This document shows, in pieces, positions 54,935-62,136 of a stretch of 64,000 nucleotides of DNA. The stretch comes from Gemmatimonadota bacterium (GTDB taxonomy: Bacteria > Gemmatimonadota > Gemmatimonadetes > Longimicrobiales > Gaopeijiaceae). How positions within the stretch are numbered: position 1 is the first letter of the stretch; each line of letters starts with the position of its first letter. Made by a program: the position numbers and the translations under genes. Below the pieces are notes generated by a model. It ran no database searches. It had not been told where the DNA came from and saw only the letters and a list, made by a program, of their open reading frames with translations. The stretch spans positions 1 to 64,000 of the forward strand of contig VXMI01000047.1 of the NCBI GenBank assembly GCA_009841165.1, given 5' to 3'.

Positions 54935-57001
54935 GTGAGGCTCCGCGCTCTCCCCTGCCTGCTCCTTGTTCTGTCCGCCACGCCGCTGGCCGCCCAGACC
55001 GACCGCCTGACCGAGATGAACGTCTTCGATCTGGAGTACGCCGGGGATCCCCGCATATCGCCCGACGGGGAGTGGGTGGTCTACGTGCGACAGTTCGCCG
55101 ACGTCATGACCGACATGAACTACTCGAACCTGTGGCTGGTGCGGAGCGACGGCAGCGAACACCGGCCGCTCACCACGGGGAAGTTCACGGATAACAGTCC
55201 GCGCTGGTCGCCCGACGGCACCCGGATCGCCTACATGTCGAACCGCGACGGCGTCCCGCAGATCTACATGCACTGGCTCGCGTCCGGGCAGACCGCCGCG
55301 ATCACGAACCTGACCGACCCTTCGGCCGGCCTGTCCTGGTCGCCCGACGGCTCCCACCTGGCCTTCAGCAAGCTGGTTCCCGAGGCGCCCCTTGTGATCG
55401 GGGAGATGCCCGCTCCGCCGCCGGGCGCCGAGTGGGCGGAACCGGCCAAGTACACCGACGAAATCGTCTTCCGCTTCGACGGCATCGGAGACGTCCCCTC
55501 CGGCGCCTGGCACGTCTTCGTGATCCCGGCCGAGGGCGGCACGCCGCGCCAGCTGACGACCGGCGAGATCAGCTACACGGCCGGGTTCGCGCCCATCCCC
55601 GGTGGCGGTCCGAAGTGGGCTCCGTCCTCGGACGCGATCGTCCTGGACGCCAACCTCAGGGAGGACCGCGACCAGGAGTGGCTGGACTCCGAGATCTATG
55701 AGATTGCTCTTGCGGACGGCGCGGTGACCAGACTCACCGACCGGCGCGGTCCCGACACTTCGCCTGCCGTCTCGCCCGACGGCGAGCAGATCGCCTACCT
55801 CGGGTATGACGACCGGTATCAGGGCTACCAGGTGACGCGCCTGCACGTCATGAATCGCGACGGGTCCGACACGCGCGTGGTCAGCGGCTCGCTGGACCGT
55901 TCCGTCTACCAGGTTGAATGGGCCCCCGACGGAAGCGGCATCCTCGGGCTTTTCGACGACGAGGGGAACACGAAGCTCGCGTTCTTCCAACTGGACGGCA
56001 GTCACGAGGTCCTCGCCGGGAACGGCGGGAGCGGTTCGATGGCCTACGGTGGCTTCGGCACGTCCTACACGCTCGCCGAAGACGGCACCTTCGCCTACAC
56101 CACCAGCCTTCCCGACCGTCCGGGTGACATCGTTGTCGGCCGTCGGGGAAGCTCCCCGCGCTACGTGACGTCGGTGAACGCCGACCTCTTCGCCGGCAAG
56201 ACCCTGGCGTCCGTCGAGGAGATCTGGTGGGATTCGTCGAAGGACGGGCTGCCCGTCCAGGGGTGGATCATGAAGCCCCCCGGGTTCGATCCCGACCAGC
56301 AGTATCCGCTGATCCTCGAGATCCACGGAGGACCGTTCGCGAACTACGGCGACCGCTTCGATGTCGAGAAGCAGCTCTGGGCCTCGGCCGGCTTCGTGGT
56401 CTTCTACGCCAACCCGCGCGGCAGCACCAGCTACGGCGAGGAGTTCGGCAACCTCATCCACCACGCCTACCCCGGAGACGACTTCCATGACCTCGACTCG
56501 GGCGTGGACGCGGTCATCGCGCAGGGATACATCGACGAGGACAACCTCTTCGTGACGGGTGGCAGCGGCGGCGGCGTCCTCACCGCGTGGATGATCGGCA
56601 ACTCCGACCGCTTCAAGGCGGCGGTGTCCTTCTACCCGGTGATCAACTGGTACAGCTTCGCGCTCACCGCCGACATGGCCCCGGTGGCCGTCAAGTACTG
56701 GTTCCCCGGGCTGCCCTGGGACAACGTCGAGCACTACGAGAGCCGCTCGCTGCTCTCCGTCGTCGAGAACGTGAAGACGCCGACGCTGATCATGACCGGC
56801 GAAGAGGACTGGCGCACGCCCATGTCCGAGTCCGAGCAGTACTACAAGGCGCTCAAGATGGTCGGGGTCGAGGCGGTGCTGGTGAGAGTGCCCGGCGAGG
56901 CCCACGGCATCTGGGGTCGACCCTCGCACGGGATCTCCAAGATCACGACCGTCAAGGGTTGGTTCGACAAGTATGCCACGCAGAGGCGCCCGGTGTCATA
57001 G
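54935..57001 (+). CDS. S9-family serine peptidase
   Basis: 688 residues. I place the start at GTG 54935 because GGAGG lies 5 bases upstream and the product then begins with a signal peptide (RLRALPCLLLVLSATPLAAQ); earlier starts give a poorer N-terminus. The WD40-like propeller has DPRISPDGEWVVYVRQF and SPRWSPDGTRIAYMS. The hydrolase has LEIHGGPFANYG, VTGGSGGGVLTAWM (Ser, GGSGGG type), TGEEDWRTPMSE (Asp) and EAHGIWGRPSH (His). Likely an exported aminopeptidase or dipeptidyl-peptidase-like enzyme. Confidence 0.9.
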   Translation: MRLRALPCLLLVLSATPLAAQTDRLTEMNVFDLEYAGDPRISPDGEWVVYVRQFADVMTDMNYSNLWLVRSDGSEHRPLTTGKFTDNSPRWSPDGTRIAYMSNRDGVPQIYMHWLASGQTAAITNLTDPSAGLSWSPDGSHLAFSKLVPEAPLVIGEMPAPPPGAEWAEPAKYTDEIVFRFDGIGDVPSGAWHVFVIPAEGGTPRQLTTGEISYTAGFAPIPGGGPKWAPSSDAIVLDANLREDRDQEWLDSEIYEIALADGAVTRLTDRRGPDTSPAVSPDGEQIAYLGYDDRYQGYQVTRLHVMNRDGSDTRVVSGSLDRSVYQVEWAPDGSGILGLFDDEGNTKLAFFQLDGSHEVLAGNGGSGSMAYGGFGTSYTLAEDGTFAYTTSLPDRPGDIVVGRRGSSPRYVTSVNADLFAGKTLASVEEIWWDSSKDGLPVQGWIMKPPGFDPDQQYPLILEIHGGPFANYGDRFDVEKQLWASAGFVVFYANPRGSTSYGEEFGNLIHHAYPGDDFHDLDSGVDAVIAQGYIDEDNLFVTGGSGGGVLTAWMIGNSDRFKAAVSFYPVINWYSFALTADMAPVAVKYWFPGLPWDNVEHYESRSLLSVVENVKTPTLIMTGEEDWRTPMSESEQYYKALKMVGVEAVLVRVPGEAHGIWGRPSHGISKITTVKGWFDKYATQRRPVS

Positions 57002-57007
57002 CGGCCG

Positions 57008-57028
57008 GTCATGTAAGCTTAACATGAC
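57008..57028. terminator. Inverted repeat, 7-bp stem
   Basis: GTCATGT and ACATGAC flank a 7-base loop (AAGCTTA), just 6 bp after the S9 peptidase stop. First of two tandem hairpins in a 73-bp convergent gap. No T-run follows. Confidence 0.4.
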
Positions 57029-57030
57029 AT

Positions 57031-57052
57031 GATGTAGTGTCGACATTACATC
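57031..57052. terminator. Second hairpin in convergent gap
   Basis: Nine-base arms (GATGTAGTG and CATTACATC, one G-U pair in RNA) close on a TCGA loop. Placed between the S9 peptidase (+) and citrate synthase (-) stops and symmetric, so it could end transcription from either side. No U-tract, so not a standard intrinsic terminator. Confidence 0.45.
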
Positions 57053-57074
57053 ACGTGGCCGAGCGGAGGCGCGT

Positions 57075-58376
57075 TCAGCGCGCGTCCATCGGAACGTAAT
57101 CGCGGCGCGCCTGCCCTTTGAAGACCTGCCGCGGCCGCGCGATCTTCTGCTCGCGGTCGACGACCATCTCTTCCCACTGCGCGAGCCACCCCACTGTGCG
57201 CGGAATGGCGAAGAGGACCGGGAAGAGCTCGACCGGGAAGCCCATTGCCTGGTAGATCAGCCCCGAGTAGAAGTCCACATTGGGGTAGAGGTTGCGCTTC
57301 ACGAAATACTCTTCCTGCAGCGCGATTCCCTCCAACTCCAATGCGATGTCCAGCAACGGGTTGCGACCCGTGACCTCAAATACCTCTTCAGCCGTGCGCT
57401 TGATGATCGACGCCCTGGGGTCATAGGCCTTGTACACGCGGTGGCCGAAACCCATCAGGCGACGCTCACCCCGGCGCACGCTTTCCATGAAGGCGGGAAT
57501 GTTGTCGCTGGTCCCGATCTCGGTGAGCATCCTCAGGACCGCTTCGTTCGCACCGCCGTGCAGCGGCCCGTAGAGCGCCGCCATCGCTCCGGCCATCGCC
57601 GAGAAGGGATCGACGCGCGAACTCCCGATCACGCGCATGGCGGTCGTGGAGCAGTTCTGCTCGTGGTCCGCATGCAGGATGAAAAGAACGTCCAGGGCGC
57701 GCTCGAGGACGGGGTTCGGCTTGTACTCCCGGCCGCCGATACGGAAGAGCATGTTGAGGAAGTTGGCCGTGTAGGAGAGCCCGTTTTCGGGATAGACGTA
57801 GGGCAGCCCCTTGTGGTGGCGGTACGCGAAGGCGGCCAGAGTGGGCATCTTCGCGATCAGGCGGATCATCTGGATCCGCCGGTTCACCGGGTCATCGACC
57901 TCCTTGGCCTCGGGGTAGAAGGTGGAAAGCGCGGCAACGGTCGAGATCATCATTCCCATGGCGTGGGCGTCGTAGCGGAAGCCCTGCAGGATGGTCGTGA
58001 CGTTCTCGTGCACGTAGGTGTGGAAGGTGACGTCGTGCACGAACTGGTCCAGCTCTTCGCGGCTCGGCAGTTCCCCGTTCATGATCAGGCTGGCCACTTC
58101 CAGGAAGCTCGCCTGTTCGGCCAGCTGCTCGATCGGGTATCCACGGTACTCCAGGATGCCCTTGCCGCCCTTGACGTCGGTGATGCGGCTTGTGGTGAAG
58201 GCGGTGTTCGTGAATCCGGGATCGTAGGCCATCATCCCGAAGTCGCCGTCGTTCACCCTGATCTGGCGAAGGTCCATGGCGCGGATCACGTCGCCGTCGT
58301 GGATCTCCACCTCGTATTCTCGCCGTGTGCGGTTGTCGGTTATCGAAAGGGTGTTTCGCTGGACGTTGTCAGACAT
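57075..58376 (-). CDS. gltA: Citrate synthase
   Basis: 433 residues, type II length. KGILEYRGYPIEQLAEQ, HADHEQNCSTTAMRVIGSS with catalytic His, PLHGGANEAVLRML with second His, GFGHRVYKAYDPRA with catalytic Asp, and NVDFYSGLIYQAMGFP. Condenses oxaloacetate and acetyl-CoA. The N-terminal domain (ITDNRTRREYEVEI) is the usual GltA beta-sheet. Transcribed away from the DUF411 gene from a likely promoter at 58439-58466. Confidence 0.96.
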   Translation of the reverse strand: MSDNVQRNTLSITDNRTRREYEVEIHDGDVIRAMDLRQIRVNDGDFGMMAYDPGFTNTAFTTSRITDVKGGKGILEYRGYPIEQLAEQASFLEVASLIMNGELPSREELDQFVHDVTFHTYVHENVTTILQGFRYDAHAMGMMISTVAALSTFYPEAKEVDDPVNRRIQMIRLIAKMPTLAAFAYRHHKGLPYVYPENGLSYTANFLNMLFRIGGREYKPNPVLERALDVLFILHADHEQNCSTTAMRVIGSSRVDPFSAMAGAMAALYGPLHGGANEAVLRMLTEIGTSDNIPAFMESVRRGERRLMGFGHRVYKAYDPRASIIKRTAEEVFEVTGRNPLLDIALELEGIALQEEYFVKRNLYPNVDFYSGLIYQAMGFPVELFPVLFAIPRTVGWLAQWEEMVVDREQKIARPRQVFKGQARRDYVPMDAR

Positions 58377-58438
58377 CTCGTCTCCGGTGCCGGTCGGTGC
58401 CGGGCTGGGGCGGGCGCGTGCCGTGCTGCACAGCCCTT

Positions 58439-58466
58439 ATTTTATCACCGGGAGCCCATTGGACAA
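58439..58466 (-). promoter_or_regulatory. Candidate gltA promoter
   Basis: On the - strand, TTGTCC (58461-58466) and TAAAAT (58439-58444) are separated by 16 bp, about 60 bases before the gltA start. The -35 box directly follows the DUF411 hairpin. Confidence 0.45.
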
Positions 58467-58467
58467 A

Positions 58468-58499
58468 GGGATTTCGTCGTCGGCGCCCGCCGAAATCCC
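58468..58499 (-). terminator. Candidate terminator of DUF411 gene
   Basis: GGGATTTCG and CGAAATCCC form a 9-bp perfect stem with a 14-base loop, 12 bp past the DUF411 stop. On the - strand the stem is followed by TTTG only, so termination is plausible but weak. Confidence 0.4.
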
Positions 58500-58511
58500 C
58501 GTGCCTGCTCC

Positions 58512-58973
58512 CTATGGCTCGATGCGCTCGAAGACGCCCCTGTTGCCGTCCCTGTCGAAGGCGATCACGTCGTACGCGGTCGGGTTCGGGCCTTCCATTC
58601 CGGGCGATCCGATCGGCATGCCGGGCACCGCGAGGCCCGCCAGATCGGGGGCTTCGTCGAGGAAATCCCGGATGACCCCGGCCGGGATGTGCCCCTCGAA
58701 GACGTAGTCGCCGATAATCGCCGTGTGGCAGGACGAAAGGTCCATGGGCACGCCCTCGCGATACTTCACGGCGGCCATGTCCATCACGTTTTCCGCCCGC
58801 ACGGTGAACCCGGCTTCCTCCAGGTGGTCGACCCAGAGCGAGCAGCAACCGCAGGTGGGCGACTTGTAGACCACCACATCGGCGCCGGGATCCGAGGGGG
58901 CGGGGCGGAAGGACAGGACCAGGGCAACGCCGCCCAGCAACAGGGCCGCGGCGGCCAGTTTCCTGAGATTCAT
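58512..58973 (-). CDS. DUF411 metal-binding protein
   Basis: 153 residues from ATG with a full GGAGG site. N-terminal signal or membrane anchor (LAAAALLLGGVALVLSF). Then VVYKSPTCGCCSLWVDHLEEAGF with a Cys-x-Cys-Cys thioredoxin-like metal site, PMDLSSCHTAIIGDYVFEGHIPA with a third conserved Cys/His, and PGMPIGSPGMEG. DUF411 proteins (CopG-type) are periplasmic copper-linked proteins. No copper ATPase or oxidase is adjacent, so the copper role is only inferred from the family. Confidence 0.88.
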   Translation of the reverse strand: MNLRKLAAAALLLGGVALVLSFRPAPSDPGADVVVYKSPTCGCCSLWVDHLEEAGFTVRAENVMDMAAVKYREGVPMDLSSCHTAIIGDYVFEGHIPAGVIRDFLDEAPDLAGLAVPGMPIGSPGMEGPNPTAYDVIAFDRDGNRGVFERIEP

Positions 58974-58996
58974 TGGCTTCCTCCTGATGGGTGGAA

Positions 58997-59080
58997 TGCC
59001 GAGGGAGGGACTCGAACCCTCACGCCCGCAAGGGCAAAGGTTTTTGAGACCTTCGCGTCTACCGGTTCCGCCACCTCGGC
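58997..59080 (-). tRNA. tRNA-Leu(CAA)
   Basis: 84 bases on the - strand. GCCGAGG pairs with CCTCGGC (acceptor). Anticodon stem AAGGT/ACCTT holds loop CTCAAAA, so the anticodon is CAA and it reads UUG. A long variable arm GCCC-TTGC-GGGC is typical of leucine. T arm GAGGG-TTCGAGT-CCCTC. Discriminator A; CCA is not encoded (sequence continues TTCC). It lies 23 bp upstream of the DUF411 start. Confidence 0.93.
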
Positions 59081-59270
59081 CGAAGGTGTTGGAGCGACCA
59101 TCAAGCTAACGCAGTTGCCGTGGCCGGGGTGAACGCCAGACAGATGCCCCCCGGGGGGATAGGGGTCCGCCGCGCCCCGCCGTCTTCTGCCGGATCGGTC
59201 GGCTCGCTATGCTAAATGGGACGGGCCGCTCGGCGGACCAGACCCTCCCCTCTTCCGGAGCATACACAGC

Positions 59271-62030
59271 GTGCCGCACCTTACCGACCCCTTCGGCGCA
59301 CTCGCCACCGTCGACCTCCCGGAGGGACCCACCTCCTTCTACCGGCTCGGACGTCTGGACGAGATGGGCGTCGCATCGCTGGACCGGTTGCCGTTCTCGA
59401 TCAGGGTCCTGCTCGAAAACGTGCTTCGCAATGCGGGCGACGGCTACGTTTCGGCGGATCACGTCGAGGCCGTGGCGGGGTGGAGCCCGACGAACGCGGG
59501 TGCCGACTTCCCCTTCATGCCCACTCGCGTGGTGCTGCAGGACTTTACCGGCGTGCCCGCGATCGTGGATCTGGCGTCGATGCGCGACGGGATCCGGGCG
59601 ATGGGCGGCGATCCGGCGAGGATCAATCCGCTGGTGCCGGCCGACCTGGTGATCGACCATTCCGTCCAGGTCGACTTCTTCGGCACGGGGTACGCCTTCG
59701 AGAAGAACGTGGCGCGGGAGTACGAGCGCAACCGCGAACGCTACGCCCTGCTCCGCTGGGCCCAGGAAGCCTTCGAGAACTACAGCGTGGTGCCGCCGGG
59801 GACGGGGATCGTGCACCAGGTGAACCTGGAATACCTGGCTTCGGTGATCCACCGGCGGGCGGCCGACGGTGTCCACCTCGCGTACCCCGACACGGTGGTG
59901 GGAACCGATTCCCATACCACTATGATCAACGGCCTGGGCGTGGTGGGCTGGGGCGTCGGCGGGATCGAGGCCGAGGCGGTCCTGCTGGGACAGCCCTACT
60001 ACATGCTCCTGCCGGAGGTGGTGGGTGTGAAGCTGACCGGCGCGCTGCCGGAAGGCGCGACGGCCACCGACCTGGTGCTGCGGGTCACCGAGCTGCTGCG
60101 CGGCCACGGGGTGGTGGGCCGGTTCGTCGAGTACTACGGCGCCGGGCTCTCCGGTCTGAGCCTGCCCGACAAGGCCACCCTGGCCAACATGTCGCCCGAA
60201 TACGGCGCCACGGTGGGATTCTTCCCCGTCGATGACGAGACGCTGCGCTACCTGGCCGGGACCGGGAGGAGTCCGGAGCTGGTCGCGCGGGTCGAGAGGA
60301 TCGCCCGCGAGCAGGGACTCTTCCGAACCGACGACACCCCCGACCCCGAGTACACGTCCACCCTCGAGCTGGACCTTTCGAGCATCGAGCCCTGCGTTGC
60401 GGGACCGAAGCGCCCGCAGGACCGGATCGCGCTGACCGACGTGCGTCCCGCCTTCGGAAGGGATCTGCCGACGCTGGTCCCGGCGGGATTCGGCCTGGGT
60501 GGCGCGGGCGGTGCGGGCGGTGCCAGCGGCGGGGGCACGGGGACCGCAGTCGCGGCCGGCCGACGCAGGACGGTCGAGATCGAGATGGACGGCGAGCGGA
60601 TGGAGATCGGCGACGGCACAATCGTCGTCGCCGCGATCACCAGCTGCACCAATACCTCCAACCCGTCGGTGATGGTGGGCGCCGGCCTGATGGCGAAGAA
60701 GGCACGCGAGCTCGGGATGGATGTGAGGCCCTGGGTGAAGACGAGCATGGCCCCCGGGTCCCAGGTCGTCACCGACTACCTCGAGGCGGCGGGGCTCATG
60801 CGGTACCTGGAGGAATTGCGCTTCAACCTGGTGGGGTACGGCTGCACGACCTGCATCGGCAACAGCGGCCCCCTGCCCGAGCCCGTTGCCGGCGCGGTCT
60901 CGGAGCACGGGCTGGTGGTCGCATCGATCCTGTCCGGCAACCGCAACTACGAGGCCCGCATCCACACGCTCGTCCGGGCCAACTATCTCGCCTCGCCGAT
61001 GCTGGTGGTGGCGTTTGCATTGGCCGGCCGTATCGACATCGACCTGTACAACGAGCCGCTGGGTCAGGGCGCCGACGGCCGCTCCGTCTTCCTCGCCGAC
61101 ATCTGGCCCTCTCCCGAAGAGGTGCGGAACACGGTCACCGCGTCGCTCCGGCCCGAGATGTACCATCAGCGATACGCGCGCGTATTCGACGGAGACGAGC
61201 ACTGGAAAGCTCTTCCGCTGCCCGAGGATGGGAACCTTTACGAGTGGGACCCGGACTCGACGTACATCCGCAATCCTCCCTTCTTCGAGGGGATGACCGC
61301 CGAACCCGCCCCTCTGGCGGACATCGAGGGGGCGCGTGTCCTGGCGCTGCTGGGCCAGACCGTCACCACCGATCACATCTCGCCCGCCGGCGCGATCCCC
61401 CGCGATGAGCCGGCCGGCCGCTACCTGCAGGACCACGGTGTCCCGCCGATCCGCTTCAACACCTTCGGTGCGCGGCGCGGCAACCACGAGGTGATGATGC
61501 GCGGGACCTTCGGCAACGTGCGGCTGCGCAACCTGCTCCTCAAGGACAAGGAGGGCGGCTACACCGTGCACATGCCGAGCGGCGAGATGACGACGATCTT
61601 CGAGGCGTCGGAACGGTACCGCGCCGCCGGGACGCCGCTGGTGGTGATCTCCGGGCGCGAGTACGGTACGGGAAGTTCCCGCGACTGGGCGGCCAAGGGG
61701 ACGATGCTGCTCGGGGTCAAGGCCGTGATCGCGGAGAGCTACGAGCGCATCCACCGCTCCAACCTGGTGGGGATGGGCGTGCTTCCGCTCCAGTTCCGGG
61801 ACGGCGAGGGGGCCGAGGCGCTGGGGCTCGACGGGACCGAAGTCTATGACATCACCGGGATCGCCGACGGGCTGGAGCCCGGAGGAGAGGTTGCGGTGTC
61901 GGCAGCCCGCGGCGACGGCTCGAAGGTGGATTTCCGCGCCACGGTGCGGCTGGACTCGGATGTGGAGATCGACTACTACCGCAACGGGGGCATCCTGCAC
62001 ACCGTGCTGAGGAGGCTGGCGGAGGAGTAG
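59271..62030 (+). CDS. acnA: Aconitate hydratase
   Basis: 919 residues from GTG with CCGGAG upstream. AcnA/IRP type: LPFSIRVLLENVLRN, VLQDFTGVPAIVDLA, GTDSHTTMINGLGVVGWGVGG, AITSCTNTSNPSVM (first cluster Cys), GYGCTTCIGNSGPLPEP (second and third Cys), and SGREYGTGSSRDWAAKG. It holds a 4Fe-4S cluster and isomerises citrate to isocitrate. A Gly-rich insert (GLGGAGGAGGASGGG, around 60495-60540) sits before the SCTN segment. Close to gltA, 0.9 kb upstream, on the other strand. Confidence 0.95.
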   Translation: MPHLTDPFGALATVDLPEGPTSFYRLGRLDEMGVASLDRLPFSIRVLLENVLRNAGDGYVSADHVEAVAGWSPTNAGADFPFMPTRVVLQDFTGVPAIVDLASMRDGIRAMGGDPARINPLVPADLVIDHSVQVDFFGTGYAFEKNVAREYERNRERYALLRWAQEAFENYSVVPPGTGIVHQVNLEYLASVIHRRAADGVHLAYPDTVVGTDSHTTMINGLGVVGWGVGGIEAEAVLLGQPYYMLLPEVVGVKLTGALPEGATATDLVLRVTELLRGHGVVGRFVEYYGAGLSGLSLPDKATLANMSPEYGATVGFFPVDDETLRYLAGTGRSPELVARVERIAREQGLFRTDDTPDPEYTSTLELDLSSIEPCVAGPKRPQDRIALTDVRPAFGRDLPTLVPAGFGLGGAGGAGGASGGGTGTAVAAGRRRTVEIEMDGERMEIGDGTIVVAAITSCTNTSNPSVMVGAGLMAKKARELGMDVRPWVKTSMAPGSQVVTDYLEAAGLMRYLEELRFNLVGYGCTTCIGNSGPLPEPVAGAVSEHGLVVASILSGNRNYEARIHTLVRANYLASPMLVVAFALAGRIDIDLYNEPLGQGADGRSVFLADIWPSPEEVRNTVTASLRPEMYHQRYARVFDGDEHWKALPLPEDGNLYEWDPDSTYIRNPPFFEGMTAEPAPLADIEGARVLALLGQTVTTDHISPAGAIPRDEPAGRYLQDHGVPPIRFNTFGARRGNHEVMMRGTFGNVRLRNLLLKDKEGGYTVHMPSGEMTTIFEASERYRAAGTPLVVISGREYGTGSSRDWAAKGTMLLGVKAVIAESYERIHRSNLVGMGVLPLQFRDGEGAEALGLDGTEVYDITGIADGLEPGGEVAVSAARGDGSKVDFRATVRLDSDVEIDYYRNGGILHTVLRRLAEE

Positions 62031-62136
62031 CGGAGGGGGCTTTTCCCGGGTCGCGCCGCGGACTATCCTGCCGCCGGCGGAATCCGTTGTTCGTCCGCCG
62101 CACAACCGCAATCCCGGCTGCTCCCTGGAGGTCCCG

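Noticed and set aside
60495-60550. Gly-rich repeat in aconitase as a tandem-repeat element
   Set aside because: It is a short in-frame linker (GGAGGAGGASGGG) inside the protein, with no nearby copies.
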